From: Gibbula magus
Taxonomy: Eukaryota > Mollusca > Gastropoda > Trochida > Trochidae
DNA length: 64,000 bases
Direction of reading: 5' to 3'
Assembly (NCBI GenBank): GCA_936450465.1
Contig: OW388292.1
Location: 23,900,652-23,964,651 of the forward strand
Shown here one piece after another: positions 23,268-34,743 of the stretch. Within the stretch, counting starts at the first letter, position 1. Each line of letters starts with the position of its first letter. The notes beneath the pieces were generated by a model. It made no database searches. It was not told where the DNA came from and was given only the letters and a program-made list of their open reading frames with translations. The position numbers and the translations under genes were made by a program.

Positions 23268-24190
23268 TGATTAACTGAACTGAACTGAACTTTATTCAAG
23301 AACTCAGACTGCAAACAGCAGCATAAGAGGTACATAAACATATATACATTGATACAATATACAATATAATAGGTATGTACAGCTGGTATAAAGGTACATA
23401 TGATTATAAAATCTATTTCTTGAACAAAGACATATGATTTTACAAAAATTTGAGAGTTTTCTTAAAGTTCCTAGCTTAGTACAATTAAATAAAATATTCA
23501 TTTTGTACATATTTGGCCTATTGTAATACAATTTGTGAATATAATGTTCTCTTTCTGTTTGTAATATAGGACAAACAAATAAATAGTGAAATTCGTCCCC
23601 AAGATCGTTTAAATTACAAAGAGTACATTTTCTTTCATGAACTGGGATATTTTTCCATCTACCGGTCTCGATTGGCAGAAAGTGATTAGCTGTTCGAAAT
23701 CTTAACAAGTTATTGTAATTAAAAAAATGTAGGTATTGTTCAAACTGGAGAGATGGATTTTTGAAGATATTGTATATAGTTGCTTTGGAAGAATTTTCAA
23801 TTGTTGATAACCAATTTTGCTGAAAAATATCTTTAAAATTGCTTTTAACTATAGATTTTAGCCAAATGGTACTTTTGAAATTTTGAGATTTCCAAACAAA
23901 ACTCAGTCCAAGATCATCAAAAATTCGTTTGATATAACATATCCATTTGTGTGAACATTTGCAAAAAAGAAAATCATTAAATAACAATTTATAAACAAGA
24001 AGGCACAATTTTGACGATTTACCAGTCAGAATTTTGGCCCAAAAACATACCATTCTGCATTTAATAAAATTTACAAGCGGGAATCGACCAAACTCGCCAT
24101 AGACCATGTAGTTGGGGGTACCTTTGCGCAATGACGACAAATATTTAAGGAATCGTAGATGGACATTTTCAAAACAGGACGCAGGACTAG
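23268..24190 (-). mobile_element. 5'-truncated LINE, C-terminal ORF and 3' tail
   Basis: On the minus strand the frame encodes ENVHLRFLKYL, VYGEFGRFPLVN, KCRMVCFWAKILTG and then ERKCTLCNLNDLGDEFHYLF. The last is the Cys-Cys…His-Cys motif at the end of many CR1/Jockey-type ORF2 proteins. The frame is still open to its stop at 23304, so this copy is fairly young. The open frame extends to 24335, but sequence beyond about 24190 does not look like LINE, so the 5' truncation is placed there. The 3' end has AATAAAG and a (TTCAG)n-type tail (23273-23290 on the plus strand reads as repeated CTGAA). It lies in one palindrome arm only. Confidence 0.88.
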
Positions 24191-24904
24191 TCATGTACAA
24201 CGTTATGCATATGCATATTACGTCTTCTTCAATTCTTCCGAGTTTCACAAGTCTTAAACACTCAAATGCAATACAGTTTTTAATAATAACTTTTCTTATT
24301 ATTTTCCCTTTTCCTTCCAGACATCCACAATTCAATTGTGCTATTTATAAGCCTAAAGGAATGTCACCTTATGAAAAGGCTGACATATGCGTAGGTTTGA
24401 ATGTTGCAAACCTGACACCATATGAAAAGTAGAAACATAGAAAAAAATACAGGAATCGAGGCAAAAATTAAATACAAGCAGTTTTGTATAAAACACATTT
24501 CTGAGAAATATTACATATTATAATAGGTTCATTTGTGAAACAATAGGTCAAGATATGTTGGTGATGTAGTGTATCTGTTTTACATTAACATATATAAAGC
24601 GATATTATTGACATTAAGAAGCGGTACGGTATTGTCAATAAATACATTTTGAAATAGTACATTTTTGACTTAAGAATAGAGTGCTACACTCATGTATGAA
24701 CATTTCTCTTTTTCTTTCAGTAATTTTTTCAGAATCTTAAAAATGGTCTATTTTGGTGATGAAATATTGTTTGATATTTTAATGTATGTTGTGGTGAACT
24801 TTTAATAGAAATTCGGTATAATTAACGAAGTCATATACAACTGTTGATGGTTATGTTGGTTTATAATGTTATTGTATGTCATCATTTATTATTTGTTAAA
24901 ACAA

Positions 24905-25200
24905 AACAAAAACAGAGGAACATACTCCATTAAATGAATGGCCCTTCGCATTCAATGAAGCTAAAACGTTCCTTATAATTGTTGAGAATTATTGCTTCAG
25001 AGTCTGGCTGGATTCGTCTCGTATCCTGTTTCATCTTCTGAAGATCAAAGCCTCTGGTGAAACGAAGTTTGTCTGGAACTGATACACTAAAAGCTCTCCG
25101 CAACTGGAAACACGAGTAAATGAATTTTATTTAAAAATACGATTTACATCAGAATGGGTCTTCCCAATTGTGTAATGAATGTGATGTCGATTGTTAGACA
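24905..25200 (-). repeat. Palindrome block, right arm
   Basis: Partner of 8255-8535. About 85 bp in the core (24995-25085) is nearly identical. Confidence 0.88.
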
Positions 25201-25831
25201 TGATAACAATGTCAGACAGCTAGCTGGTAATTGATATCGTGCCTGAGCAAGGCAATAAGTATGCTATTCGAGTGCTTTTCTTCTATGACGTCATGGATCG
25301 GATTAGTTTGGACGGAATAACGTTATAAAAAAAATTAAAAAACTGAAGAGTTATCAAACCGATATAAATTTCGAAATAATGCCCAACATCTTTGTTTGTT
25401 TTAAAACAGTAATTGACTGATTAAATCGTTGATGGTGAAAATAAGAAATGGGCAATCATGATCACGGTGCTGTACAGTTGATTTCCGGGTTTCTTCAATG
25501 GTATACACTACCAATAAACATATTTCTTACCCAAGCGTGCAAAGATATGCCGGGTATTAAAGTTTTCATAATGGTCATGGGAATTACCGTTTTTCTAAAT
25601 ATAACTTACGTTGTGATTGGTTGACAGAACTTCTTTGCGCTCATTCATGAATTGCTTAGCTCTTCTGTTTAAGCTAAATCACATAATTGAAAAATTTCGA
25701 GTATACCTATTTGAAGTCACACATCAATAAAACATAGAAAAAAAATCATATTCAACCTATGTTTCCGAGGCCGTATTAACGGTACTAAACTTGCAAGGCA
25801 AAGCAGCATGCACGAGTCGCCCACTGAACTG

Positions 25832-25873
25832 CCGTGACGTCATGGTTTTGTGACGTTATTTGGTGACGTAATC
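25832..25873. promoter_or_regulatory. Cluster of CRE-like sites
   Basis: TGACGTCA (25835-25842), TGACGTTA and TGACGTAA occur within 42 bp. These are CREB/ATF-type half or full sites. Position mirrors the cluster at 7246-7310, but the surrounding sequence aligns poorly, so common origin is only a possibility. Confidence 0.35.
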
Positions 25874-26409
25874 ACACTCCTATCTTGCATTCCAATAGTG
25901 CGGTTGTTAGTTCACGTTTTCTCTCATTCTGCGATATTGTTAACAATATAAACGAGTTGTCAGTAAATCAATTTGGGAATAAAATGCAACAGTTACTATA
26001 GCATCTTTCTGGAAAAAGAGTTCAAGTGAAACTATTTTGGTGTATGCGCACCTTGAAGGTGTGAAAGAGTTTATGAATGGCGTATGACTAGAATTTGTAT
26101 TTTACAGTCTAATCAAAGACCGTGAATTGGTGTCTTATTTTTCGATTTTTTTCGCATTAAATGGTCTTGGGTAAGAAAAAGAATATCCAACTCGGTGCTT
26201 GGAATTACGAATTATCTGTCCCTCATGAATTATTATGTCCAACTCCAGGAGTTTATCACAATAATAATTCGGGGCAGATAATCAGCAATTCCTCACAACT
26301 CGTTGGTTATTCTTATATTAATTACATTCACAAGTTATCATGAATAACATGTTTTAAATTCTTTTGAATGTGTATTGAAAGTCAGTTTGAAGGTTGAAGT
26401 GAGAAACAA
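25874..26409. other. Spacer, nothing recognised
   Basis: No open frame above 60 codons and no repeat ends. Confidence 0.4.
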
Positions 26410-26490
26410 ACATAACACACGCCTAGTTACACAGTGCTATAATATTCGATTGATGAAGGAATCACTCCATTAATGATCAAAAGGAGCAAG
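26410..26490 (-). repeat. Palindrome block, right arm
   Basis: Partner of 7025-7090. GATGAAGGAATCACTCC (26452-26468) is the main anchor. Confidence 0.6.
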
Positions 26491-26992
26491 CCTTTATATT
26501 AAGGAACTGCTTTATCAGAATACACAGTTTTAAGAGTGATTGAGTGAAATGTTTACGGCTGCTTGGACATTAGCAGCTAGAAAGTTTATTGCCTAGAGAA
26601 ACAAAACATAATTGCAAAAACAAACAAGAAACAGCATGAAAACTTTAACATCAGCAAATTATCGGTTCATTAGAAACTGAATTATAAAAGATAAAATGTA
26701 TAATTTATCAAGTACATTTTAAACATTTAATGAATCTGAAATACCTCAAAGGCCATGTTTAACGAAGCGAGTAAAATCTTCAGCAATTGAAATGTTAGGG
26801 TAAATTGGTATCCTGATTTGTGAAGTGTCCCATAACATCGCTCAGGCAGAATGTGTTACTTTTGAGGGACAGTTAATCAACTCCCACTAATCAAGATTGC
26901 AGATGACAGAATCCTATTCTCTATGTCTGCCAGAAAGGTTTGGCATGAATGTAAAATGTCTGTGGATTCTTTATTTGAATTAAATCACAGGA

Positions 26993-27081
26993 CAAAAAGT
27001 GGTGGAATCCGCTTGTCGGATTCTTCCGAATTCTTCAGGATCCCACCATTTTTGGGAGAAAGCGGATTCCATCACTTTTTG
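26993..27081. repeat. Foldback hairpin, 22-bp arms
   Basis: Arms 26993-27014 and 27060-27081 (CAAAAAGTGGTGGAATCCGC…) pair with one mismatch. The 45-nt interior has further partial self-pairing (GGATTC…). There is no counterpart in the left palindrome arm. Confidence 0.85.
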
Positions 27082-27804
27082 TTCTGTGAACTATTACATT
27101 TATACCTCAAGTTTACTTACTGGAAACGTGAGATCTCTACATCGAATATGTGTTCTACTAATTCAACGTATGTACTCGATGGCACAACTGCAATGTATTT
27201 AAGAAAATATAATTTTACAATGTTTATTAATGTTCTCACACTGTAGACAGATTAACCATAACACGATATAAGCAATGCTGTGAAGCTGAATACAAGTTTC
27301 TTTATGTGACAGAAGTGATGGAACAGTACCCTTGTCTTTTAATAACATTTAGAATTTAAGTGATGACAGAGCAGATGTACCCTCTGAAACATTTTTTATT
27401 TTTTAAATTAAAGACGTTGTTATCCATAAAGTCTGGCAGCAAACAGTACATTATGGTCTAGATTTATTTCATTTTCGCTTACACATATATAAGTAGTTAA
27501 TGGTCCTTCTAACATTATGTGAAGTAAATCTTAAATAGTTAATTCGCCGTTTTGTTTGGAGTATAAAATGCAAAATATAAAAACAATAATCCTTTTAGAA
27601 CAGAGACAACACGTACCTTGATATAGTGGTAGCTATACATTTTATTGTCTTATATCAATTTATTGAACATGTAGCATATGGCATATAACATACAAAGCAT
27701 GTGGTAAAACCATTCAAATTTCTCAACATTTGTAAGAATATGTTCATAACAGATAAGCTATTTTATGATTAAGTAATATTATCAAGCTGTTATGAGGAAA
27801 ACCT

Positions 27805-28345
27805 GGGAGCCTACAAAGACGGGGTTTCAAATTTAGATTAGATCATTCTGTTTCTGTTTACTCCAAAAGAGTATCTCAATCCATGTAATTAATTTTTATA
27901 CTTATGTATGCAAAATTCGCATGTGGTGACTCATTCAATGTACTCGTCAAAACTGAGATCGTGATTTGAAACTTTTCTGACAGATGTTCTATACTTGAAA
28001 TACCAACTTTAATCTTCTCTGTTTAAATAATGCATCACGAGATTGCTACATTGTCACATGAATTAAAGATGAACATCTTCACTCCCCTGGTGTTTTGTTT
28101 CTTTCCCTGAAGCAATTGACTTGAACAAAGATTCTGGCAATTGATATTAAGACTGAACAGAGCACGCACTGATTCCATCCCTCAATCAAGTGTTTTTAAA
28201 CCCATCCTTCAACATTGATGCATCTTTAGATTGAGCAGCTGGGATTTGTATTCCATTCTTGATTCAATCAATTAAATGTATGTTGGACGTTATTGATGAA
28301 CTGTGTCACAAGATAATGGTCCCTCTGTCCTCTGACGAGTTGGTG
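27805..28345 (-). repeat. Palindrome block A, right arm
   Basis: Partner of 4561-5110. Similarity stops at about 28345, beyond which left and right flanks no longer match. This marks the outer edge of the detectable inverted duplication. Confidence 0.87.
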
Positions 28346-28539
28346 AGCCTTTAGTTATTTGGTTTCAAATTTTACTTAGGAACTGGGTAAATATATATAC
28401 TTATGTTTAAACAAATTACAAAAACCAAACTGGTTTTGTGTATTTTGGCCTTGTAAGATAATCTGACTTTATTTTCTAAATTATATACTTATGTTTATAC
28501 ATGTATAGGTGTATCTTGTCTCAGGGTATAACGTATACG

Positions 28540-28666
28540 TTTCACTCCACTTTCATACCCTGGGTGCAAAGTCAGCTCAGACATTCGGGGGTGACGTATG
28601 ATCGAGGAACAATCTAAAAATAGACAACCACTGAAAGCACTTGAAAGGCGAGTCGGCAGGACTAAG
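28540..28666 (+). promoter_or_regulatory. Possible promoter/5' UTR of a gene reading right
   Basis: A local rise in GC and CpG, a GTGACGTATG CRE-like site (28591-28600) and no TATA box precede an ATG in the context AAGATGGCGGCG. That context is also a YY1-type motif common around the first codon of TATA-less animal genes. No transcript evidence is available. Confidence 0.35.
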
Positions 28667-28819
28667 ATGGCGGCGCCCAGTTCGCAGGATTTAGCCTGCG
28701 TTCTCTGTGGTGGATCACTGCGAAAATCATACCGTTCTCTCAAAACTAAAAAGATAACATCTGACCAGCATACAGGTGGTCAAGTACATCGGTCTGCGTC
28801 TGAGATAATTTGGTGGTAA
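28667..28819 (+). CDS. Candidate first coding exon, unknown protein (partial)
   Basis: The ATG at 28667 opens MAAPSSQDLACVLCGG, followed by a basic SLRKSYRSLKTKK. Reasons to suspect a real exon are the strong initiation context, CpG content above the surroundings, and a Cys-X2-Cys that could belong to a zinc-binding N-terminus. Possible splice donors are CAGGTGGT (about 28770) and GTGGTAAAA (about 28814); without splicing the frame stops at 28817-28819. I found no matching downstream exon in the window and recognise no family. It could be chance. Confidence 0.38.
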   Translation: MAAPSSQDLACVLCGGSLRKSYRSLKTKKITSDQHTGGQVHRSASEIIWW

Positions 28820-28859
28820 AAACTGTTCGCTTTCAGCTCGATCATGTCGTCATTTTGAG

Positions 28860-30797
28860 GAAGACAAGCAGAAGTGCGAAATCCAACTAAATTTTAAAAG
28901 GCTCTCTGTGAACCTTGCGCGCTTGACAACCGATTGTATCCATCCTCATTGAGTGTTCTGTACACTTTCACCAATCTGTACAATATAAACTTCCATCTCC
29001 AACTGTAACACTGGTCAGAGATTAACCTCAACTTATGGAACCACCCAATACAAGTTAAAGATGTCATAATATAATATGATAATGGCGCATAATTTTTATA
29101 GAATTATTTCGAACTGTCAGTTCAAACTAGCATAAAGGAGTATTTTTCGTAATTCCGAACATGAAATGCTACATGATTTGGCCATGTACTGGTTAATTGA
29201 ATTGTAAAAGAAATTCTAGGAAAAATAATTCATTCTTATTTTAAGCTCGATCCTCAAATAATATTCTGATTGTCGAAACAGATGACAAACTGAGTAATTA
29301 CATATACAAACTAAGTAATTACGTTCAACTTTACCTTTGGCTTTTTAAAGGTGGGTCCTGGAAAGTAGACAGTAGATTCCATGAAGAAAGCACATCAACA
29401 AGGGACTTCGATTTATAATTGTATTTTCGGCACTGGTTGAAAATATTTGTTAAACACAAATCTAATCATCAGAAATACATGCCACTTAGTAGGAGACATA
29501 TATAACATTGTTATATTTAATTTTGTTTAATTCCAATGTTAACATGCTACAACTAAACACATGCATTATGAACTGGCATCAAGATTTTGTTCATTGTATG
29601 GAACTCCAGGAATCAGTTGTTTAGGTGACTATTGAAGTTCCTTGCGTATAGCTATATATCTTCACTTTATCTTTGACTGTTCAATCGTTGCCTCAATTTA
29701 GAATGTACTGGGAGTCTTAATTGGGTCGACTGAAGTGTAAGCATAGTACATCACAACAAATCCCATTTAAAGGAGCGAGAGCATTAAATATGTTCTCTAA
29801 TAGTGTCTGCAAAGCAAACCATGCCGTTAAGCTGGCTGGGTCTTTGATATACATTCAGGAACGATTTAATTAGTACATTACTAGCAATCCTGTCTCTTAA
29901 TCTCACAGACGAGCGAGAGTATTTACTTACTGTTTATTTGATTGACTGTATCATTTTGGTGTGGCAAATGTTGAATGACTTACATCATTCATCCCGTATA
30001 TTATAATAATTCCCTGACATAACATGTTTTATTGTCGAACAACTTCATTCTTAATAACAGTAACACGGAAATCACTTGGGAGTTCCCAAAGTAATACGCA
30101 TTGGAGACACCGAACGGCAGCCCATGCGCACTTTGTCAGAAAGAGACATAAAACTTGAGATACGCGTGTATCATGAGAATAAGTTAAATGACTTTGTCTT
30201 TCAGTGCAAGGCACAGCTAAGCCAACCTTGCCAAAAAAACTGACCTTTATGTGAACTTGTTATGGACAAGTTGGAATTGCATAATATATATCAACATTGA
30301 GTCAACACCATCTGTTGTGTGAACGGTATTAGGTAAGGCCTGGATATAGGAGGTCCTTCCGTGATGACTAGGGGAGGGGTGGGGTGTTCACATCTTAAAC
30401 CTATACTTGTTCTTTTTTCCTTAGAAAGCAAAGGTCTACGATAATTGTTTTATATAGGCAAACTTTGCTCAATGTAGATTATTATTTGTGAATATGGTGA
30501 CTGTCCAAACGATAATACAGCCAACATGAGCAATGCCTTATTGATGGTCATGATAGTCTTTATCTGTGATATAATGAATGTTGCAATACCTGATAAGCTG
30601 CACGGCCAACGGCTCTATTTTTAAAGTTTCCATAACATATAACTTTATGTTCACTAGCATGATTTTTACAGTCGTTCTCCTGCAATACAGTTCATGTTAC
30701 CATAGCATTTAACTTAATCTTCGACTGCCATGATGTCTACGTTCATTTTTACTTCAATTTTGCTTTGGTAACATATTTCTATAGTTATATTATATTA
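28860..30797. other. Spacer, nothing recognised
   Basis: Low-complexity AT-rich DNA with short frames only. No downstream exon for the 28.67 kb candidate was recognised here, though small exons could be missed without alignment. Confidence 0.4.
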
Positions 30798-30935
30798 GTT
30801 ACACGGTGTTTTGACAGGGTGTACGGGACTGTAAGACCCTTGTATATTTCGTATTTTCCTGAGGCGCAGCCGAAGGAAATGCGCAATATACAAGGGTCTT
30901 ACAGTCACGTACACCCTGTCAAAACACCGTGTAAC
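30798..30935. repeat. 138-bp foldback hairpin, 51-bp arms
   Basis: Arms 30798-30848 and 30885-30935 pair with a single mismatch (GTTACACGGTGTTTTGACAG at the outer end). The interior continues the stem imperfectly (ATTTTCCT against AGGAAAT) around a GAGGCGCAGCCG loop. Its size and near-perfect pairing suggest a young foldback element. No target duplication is evident. Confidence 0.92.
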
Positions 30936-31462
30936 GAATTTATTACCCTTTAGATCTATTATTTGAACTTATTTCACTCATTTTCGATAAAAAATATATT
31001 GGCTACATAGCTATTTCCGTTTGTGATAAAAACTCCACACAATGTGTAACAGCAAATACACTGTAAAGAGTGTACCGCTCCATATAAAGGGAGATAACTC
31101 TGCGGCTAAACAATAATCGATTTTTAAATTATTATTACCTGATGAATAATAGAGAGACACATGTTTTTATTGAATTAGTTTATTGACGCAAACAAAATAA
31201 ATAATGTATATAGGTTGAAATCACCGTACTTATGTTCGTTAAGGTAAGTTTCGAACCTGAAATTCCGAGTCGAGCAACCGTTTTACTTCCGCATTCCATC
31301 TAAGGTCAAGGTCATTCGTACGACCTGTGTAGTAAGTCACATGACTTGTCTCACGGGTCATACGGAGGGTAGACCCTGGCAAATCCGCCTACACGGTTTC
31401 GTATGCATTGGCTATTGACCAATCAGAATTCAACAAATTTATCTAAAGAGTAATAATGATCC
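30936..31462. other. Spacer with GC-richer patch
   Basis: 31.25-31.42 kb is less AT-rich and holds a CCAAT-type box (GACCAATCAG, about 31418) but no ORF. It may be part of an element with the 30.8 kb hairpin. Not resolved. Confidence 0.35.
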
Positions 31463-31466
31463 TTAA

Positions 31467-31821
31467 AGGGGCAGTAGCACGTTTTTTCGCTGAAATAAGT
31501 CGATGAAATGTATTTGAAAAATAATGTCACCAATAGTAAAACATCCATCTCTCTTCGTCTTAACAAGTGAAAGAATTTATTCACATGGTTCCGTAAAGCC
31601 ATGGGAATCGTTTTTGTCATTCAAAATAATAAAATGTGTTCACAATAAAAAGGCCGTCATGCAATTTTTGCTTGAAACGCAACTTCGTTACTACCACTAC
31701 GGATAATTGGTTTGTGTAATAAGATGTTTTACCCTCTAAAGTAAATATAAATGACATAAACTATCATTATAAATGGGAAATTTGAAAAAATAAAATTTGC
31801 AAAAAACGTGCTACTGCTCCC
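31467..31821. mobile_element. TTAA-type MITE, subfamily 1 (355 bp)
   Basis: TTAA flanks both ends (31463-31466 and 31822-31825). Termini are AGGGGCAGTAGCACGTTTTT and the reverse complement of GGGAGCAGTAGCACGTTTTT. The first 100 bp match the copy at 42921. This copy carries about 150 bp more in the middle. No transposase. The TTAA target duplication and G-rich start fit Kolobok or piggyBac mobilisation. Confidence 0.88.
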
Positions 31822-31825
31822 TTAA

Positions 31826-32889
31826 TCTTAGCAAAATGATTCGGTGTGAATTGAACATTGTTTTGTGATGAATTGTATCCAGTCATCAAAGTGTGAATGG
31901 TGATGTGAGGTGATGAGACGTTTGTGGTTTACAGTAGCAAATTTAACTGCATTTAGATACAAAACATTTCTTTCTTTGCTAAACTTTAAATTGAATATTC
32001 AACACATTATAATAATAAACGTCTTGTTGCACCTAAGGAAGGATGGACTCGGTAATAGTAAAACAATGATATTTCCTTTAATTGATAATAACCCAATCAA
32101 CATGGATCGTGGAGAACTTTGCCTAATATTAAGAATTTTAAAATTGTTTGGGACTTGAAAAGGGCCATAAACCATGTTATACATTAGAGAATGCACATAT
32201 GATTTATAATGTTCTGTTATGTAAAATATCAATTTACTGGGAATAGCTGTGAAAAGGATGAATTTAGTGATTTCCCCCAGCGTAAATGTCACCGATTATT
32301 AAATGATGATGCTCAAGAAAAGTTCAATTCCCCTTTCTATTAAATCTGACACTAACCACTTTGTTTTTCTATAAATGTTTGATAGAAATTCCATTGTGTA
32401 TTATAAATTTTCCCACAAAGACAAAACAGGAACACGAATTGAAGAACAGTCACAAATCTGAGCTTAGATTACGCTTATTGAAAGAAATATTCATTAATAA
32501 AAGGTGATATGCCATATCATATAATGAAAGTAAATAATATCACAAAAGTGATGTGCAAAGCTTTAAAATCTAAATAATGAAATATATTGTATCAAAGGGT
32601 ATGAAAAAGATTTGTTGAAATGAAACAAATAGTATTTGCATTCCTGTATTGAAAGTCGCTTTTTTTTATATGTTACTTAAGTGTTAATTAAATTTGACAA
32701 ATATTTACCTAGATAAAATATTTCGTTGGCAGTAAGCTTCGACTCTTTACTGTTGAGTAAAGTATGTTTCGACCCATCGTGTTAGTTCAAATGTACCCAA
32801 CAAATGGACGCTAATGACTGACCACCAACGTTCATTGCTAGTGTCTTGGCGTCTTGAGACACGCAACCAGAATTAGATCAGTCCTGTTC
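31826..32889. other. AT-rich spacer, nothing recognised
   Basis: Overlapping 82- and 97-codon frames on opposite strands (31910-32292) show no family resemblance and are treated as chance. Confidence 0.45.
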
Positions 32890-33060
32890 CCACATCCACA
32901 GAGAATAAGGTAATAAACGTCCCCCGGAGTATCTGAAGCTTTCAGTCAAGCTGATATCAGGTCGATGTCACGAACACTTCTAACATGATCAGCAGCTTCA
33001 TATGGTCATTTGATTGCCCACTTGACACTTCTGAATACGCTTATATACTATCATTAAGAC
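32890..33060 (+). repeat. Dispersed repeat C, copy 3
   Basis: Matches 12985-13190 from CACATCCACAGAG to the CTTGACACTTCTGAAT region, with TGTCACGAACACT identical. It shows that repeat C is dispersed, not confined to the palindrome. Confidence 0.65.
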
Positions 33061-33559
33061 TAATGTCCTAAATGTGTAACCGTTTGCATGAGAGGTGAAC
33101 TTTGACACTACAATTTTTCAGCATTCAATGGGTACAAGGTTTATGTCATACGTAATGACGCATATCATTGTTATTTGATACACAGATACTAAATTCCAAA
33201 TCGTTACACTATCACCTCTAATAAATGTTTAGACACTTGCATTCAAGTTAGGAGTTTACAATTGACTTATATTGCCACGAATGTTTATGGCTGCGTCATG
33301 ACACATGAGTGCATTTATCATAAATAGAACAATAAAATACTGGGATTTATCAGTGAAAAAGACTGTCTATCAAGACACGGTGAAAATGTATCATATCTTC
33401 ACTGTGACCAATGACTGATATAATTTGACGTCATAAAAAAATGGTCTGGCGTAACGATTGATATTATGACATCACATTGTTACTATGGTGACGGGATGTT
33501 ACCCTGTAGTGGTGTAATTACAAGGTTAACATCATATAATAAATAGAATATCTTTCAAA

Positions 33560-33675
33560 TCTTGACAAATACCATGGTTATATCACCTCGTGAGATACAA
33601 AGTTATATATTTTCACTCGTGGCTGCGCCATTCAAACTTTTTACCTCACTCGATGAGATAAACACGGTAGTAGTC
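33560..33675. repeat. Degenerate foldback hairpin
   Basis: ATACCATGGTTATATCACCTCG (about 33570-33591) pairs imperfectly (about 20 of 27) with the region 33645-33675 around a CTCGTGGCTGCGCCA apex. It looks like an old relative of the GC-capped hairpins elsewhere in the window. Confidence 0.4.
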
Positions 33676-34574
33676 AAGAAAAGACAAATATCCTCTATAT
33701 CTTATTAACGTATAAATAAAATATAAAAGTATAAATTATGCTTTGGAGAGATAAACATGATCAATATAGTACAGAAGGTGTATATAACTAGGACACAATG
33801 AAGTCTGTGCAAAGTAAACACACATCACTGTGACACAATCGCATGAAAAACGTTGCACGAGTAAACTCCCACCCCTTTTTTTCAAAATATAAGAACTTGA
33901 TTAAACTGTGCCCTAAAATCATATTTTTGATAATTTACATTTGAGCCCTGAGTGGCTTTTACAGTATGGTGTTATTCCCGATGACCTTTCCACTTTCTGA
34001 TCAACACCCTGTAACTGACAGGCAGGAGACGTATTTCCTACACATAATTCATCAGGAATATCGAGTGTCCTTCAATGTGCACACCCATTGTTACACGGTG
34101 GATGTGCAGACGTTCTTGACAACGGTCCCAATGGGACCATATTCCTTGTAATCATCCGTTGATCGTAATCTAGCCACAGCAATGACAGCATCAATACACT
34201 GTGATCAACACAATGCCATGGGACTGCAGCTACGTTTTAGTATTGATGATTATCTGTCATGCCCACAATAGAATGTGTTAAATATTTCCATTAGTAATGA
34301 CCTCGATTCAAACCATGTGACTTCACGTCCATCTGTTGAGTATCTAGTTCTGAAATGTGAATGGTACAATATGGTACTTCTCCCGACTCGTTCAAAGCAC
34401 GTTCTCTTATTTTTTTATTTGCTCAAATATACCTTTAATAATAACAAAAACATCTATGCAGTTTATTTTTATCTGAGAGGGTAAAACAGCCAATTACTCG
34501 ACCCGATTATCAAAAGTCATAGAACATGGTGTCACATATAAAACGAAAACTGCTACCGGTCATTTTTTAACGGT

Positions 34575-34739
34575 CATTTAACAATTCAGATGGGAAATGG
34601 ATCCACGTTGCTTAACTGAACCATTACCATTCGTTTTAGAATTCTGTTTATTGACTGAGGAAGATCGTTTTGCAATTGGTAAACGAAATCAACTTTGTGA
34701 GATCTCTTTACTTCCATTAGACAACATGCTACAGCCCCT
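34575..34739. mobile_element. TTAA-type MITE, subfamily 2, truncated copy
   Basis: The right end is intact (reverse complement AGGGGCTGTAGCATGTTG, then TTAA at 34740-34743), and 34610-34690 matches 12315-12400 of the copy at 11954. The left end was not found and is probably deleted. Confidence 0.68.
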
Positions 34740-34743
34740 TTAA

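Larger units (their letters stand above)
4561..28345. repeat. Large degenerate inverted duplication (~24 kb palindrome)
   Basis: At least six block pairs occur in exact mirror order: 4561-5110 with 27805-28345, 7025-7090 with 26410-26490, 8255-8535 with 24905-25200, 10230-10730 with 22330-22840, 11600-11850 with 20960-21400, and 14500-14950 with 17620-18070. Sums of paired coordinates stay between about 32,550 and 33,510, as expected for one inversion axis near 16.3-16.7 kb with indels. Matches are roughly 65-90% identical by eye. The central 14.95-17.62 kb could not be paired. Several mobile elements lie in only one arm, so they arrived later or were lost from the other arm. Confidence 0.8.
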
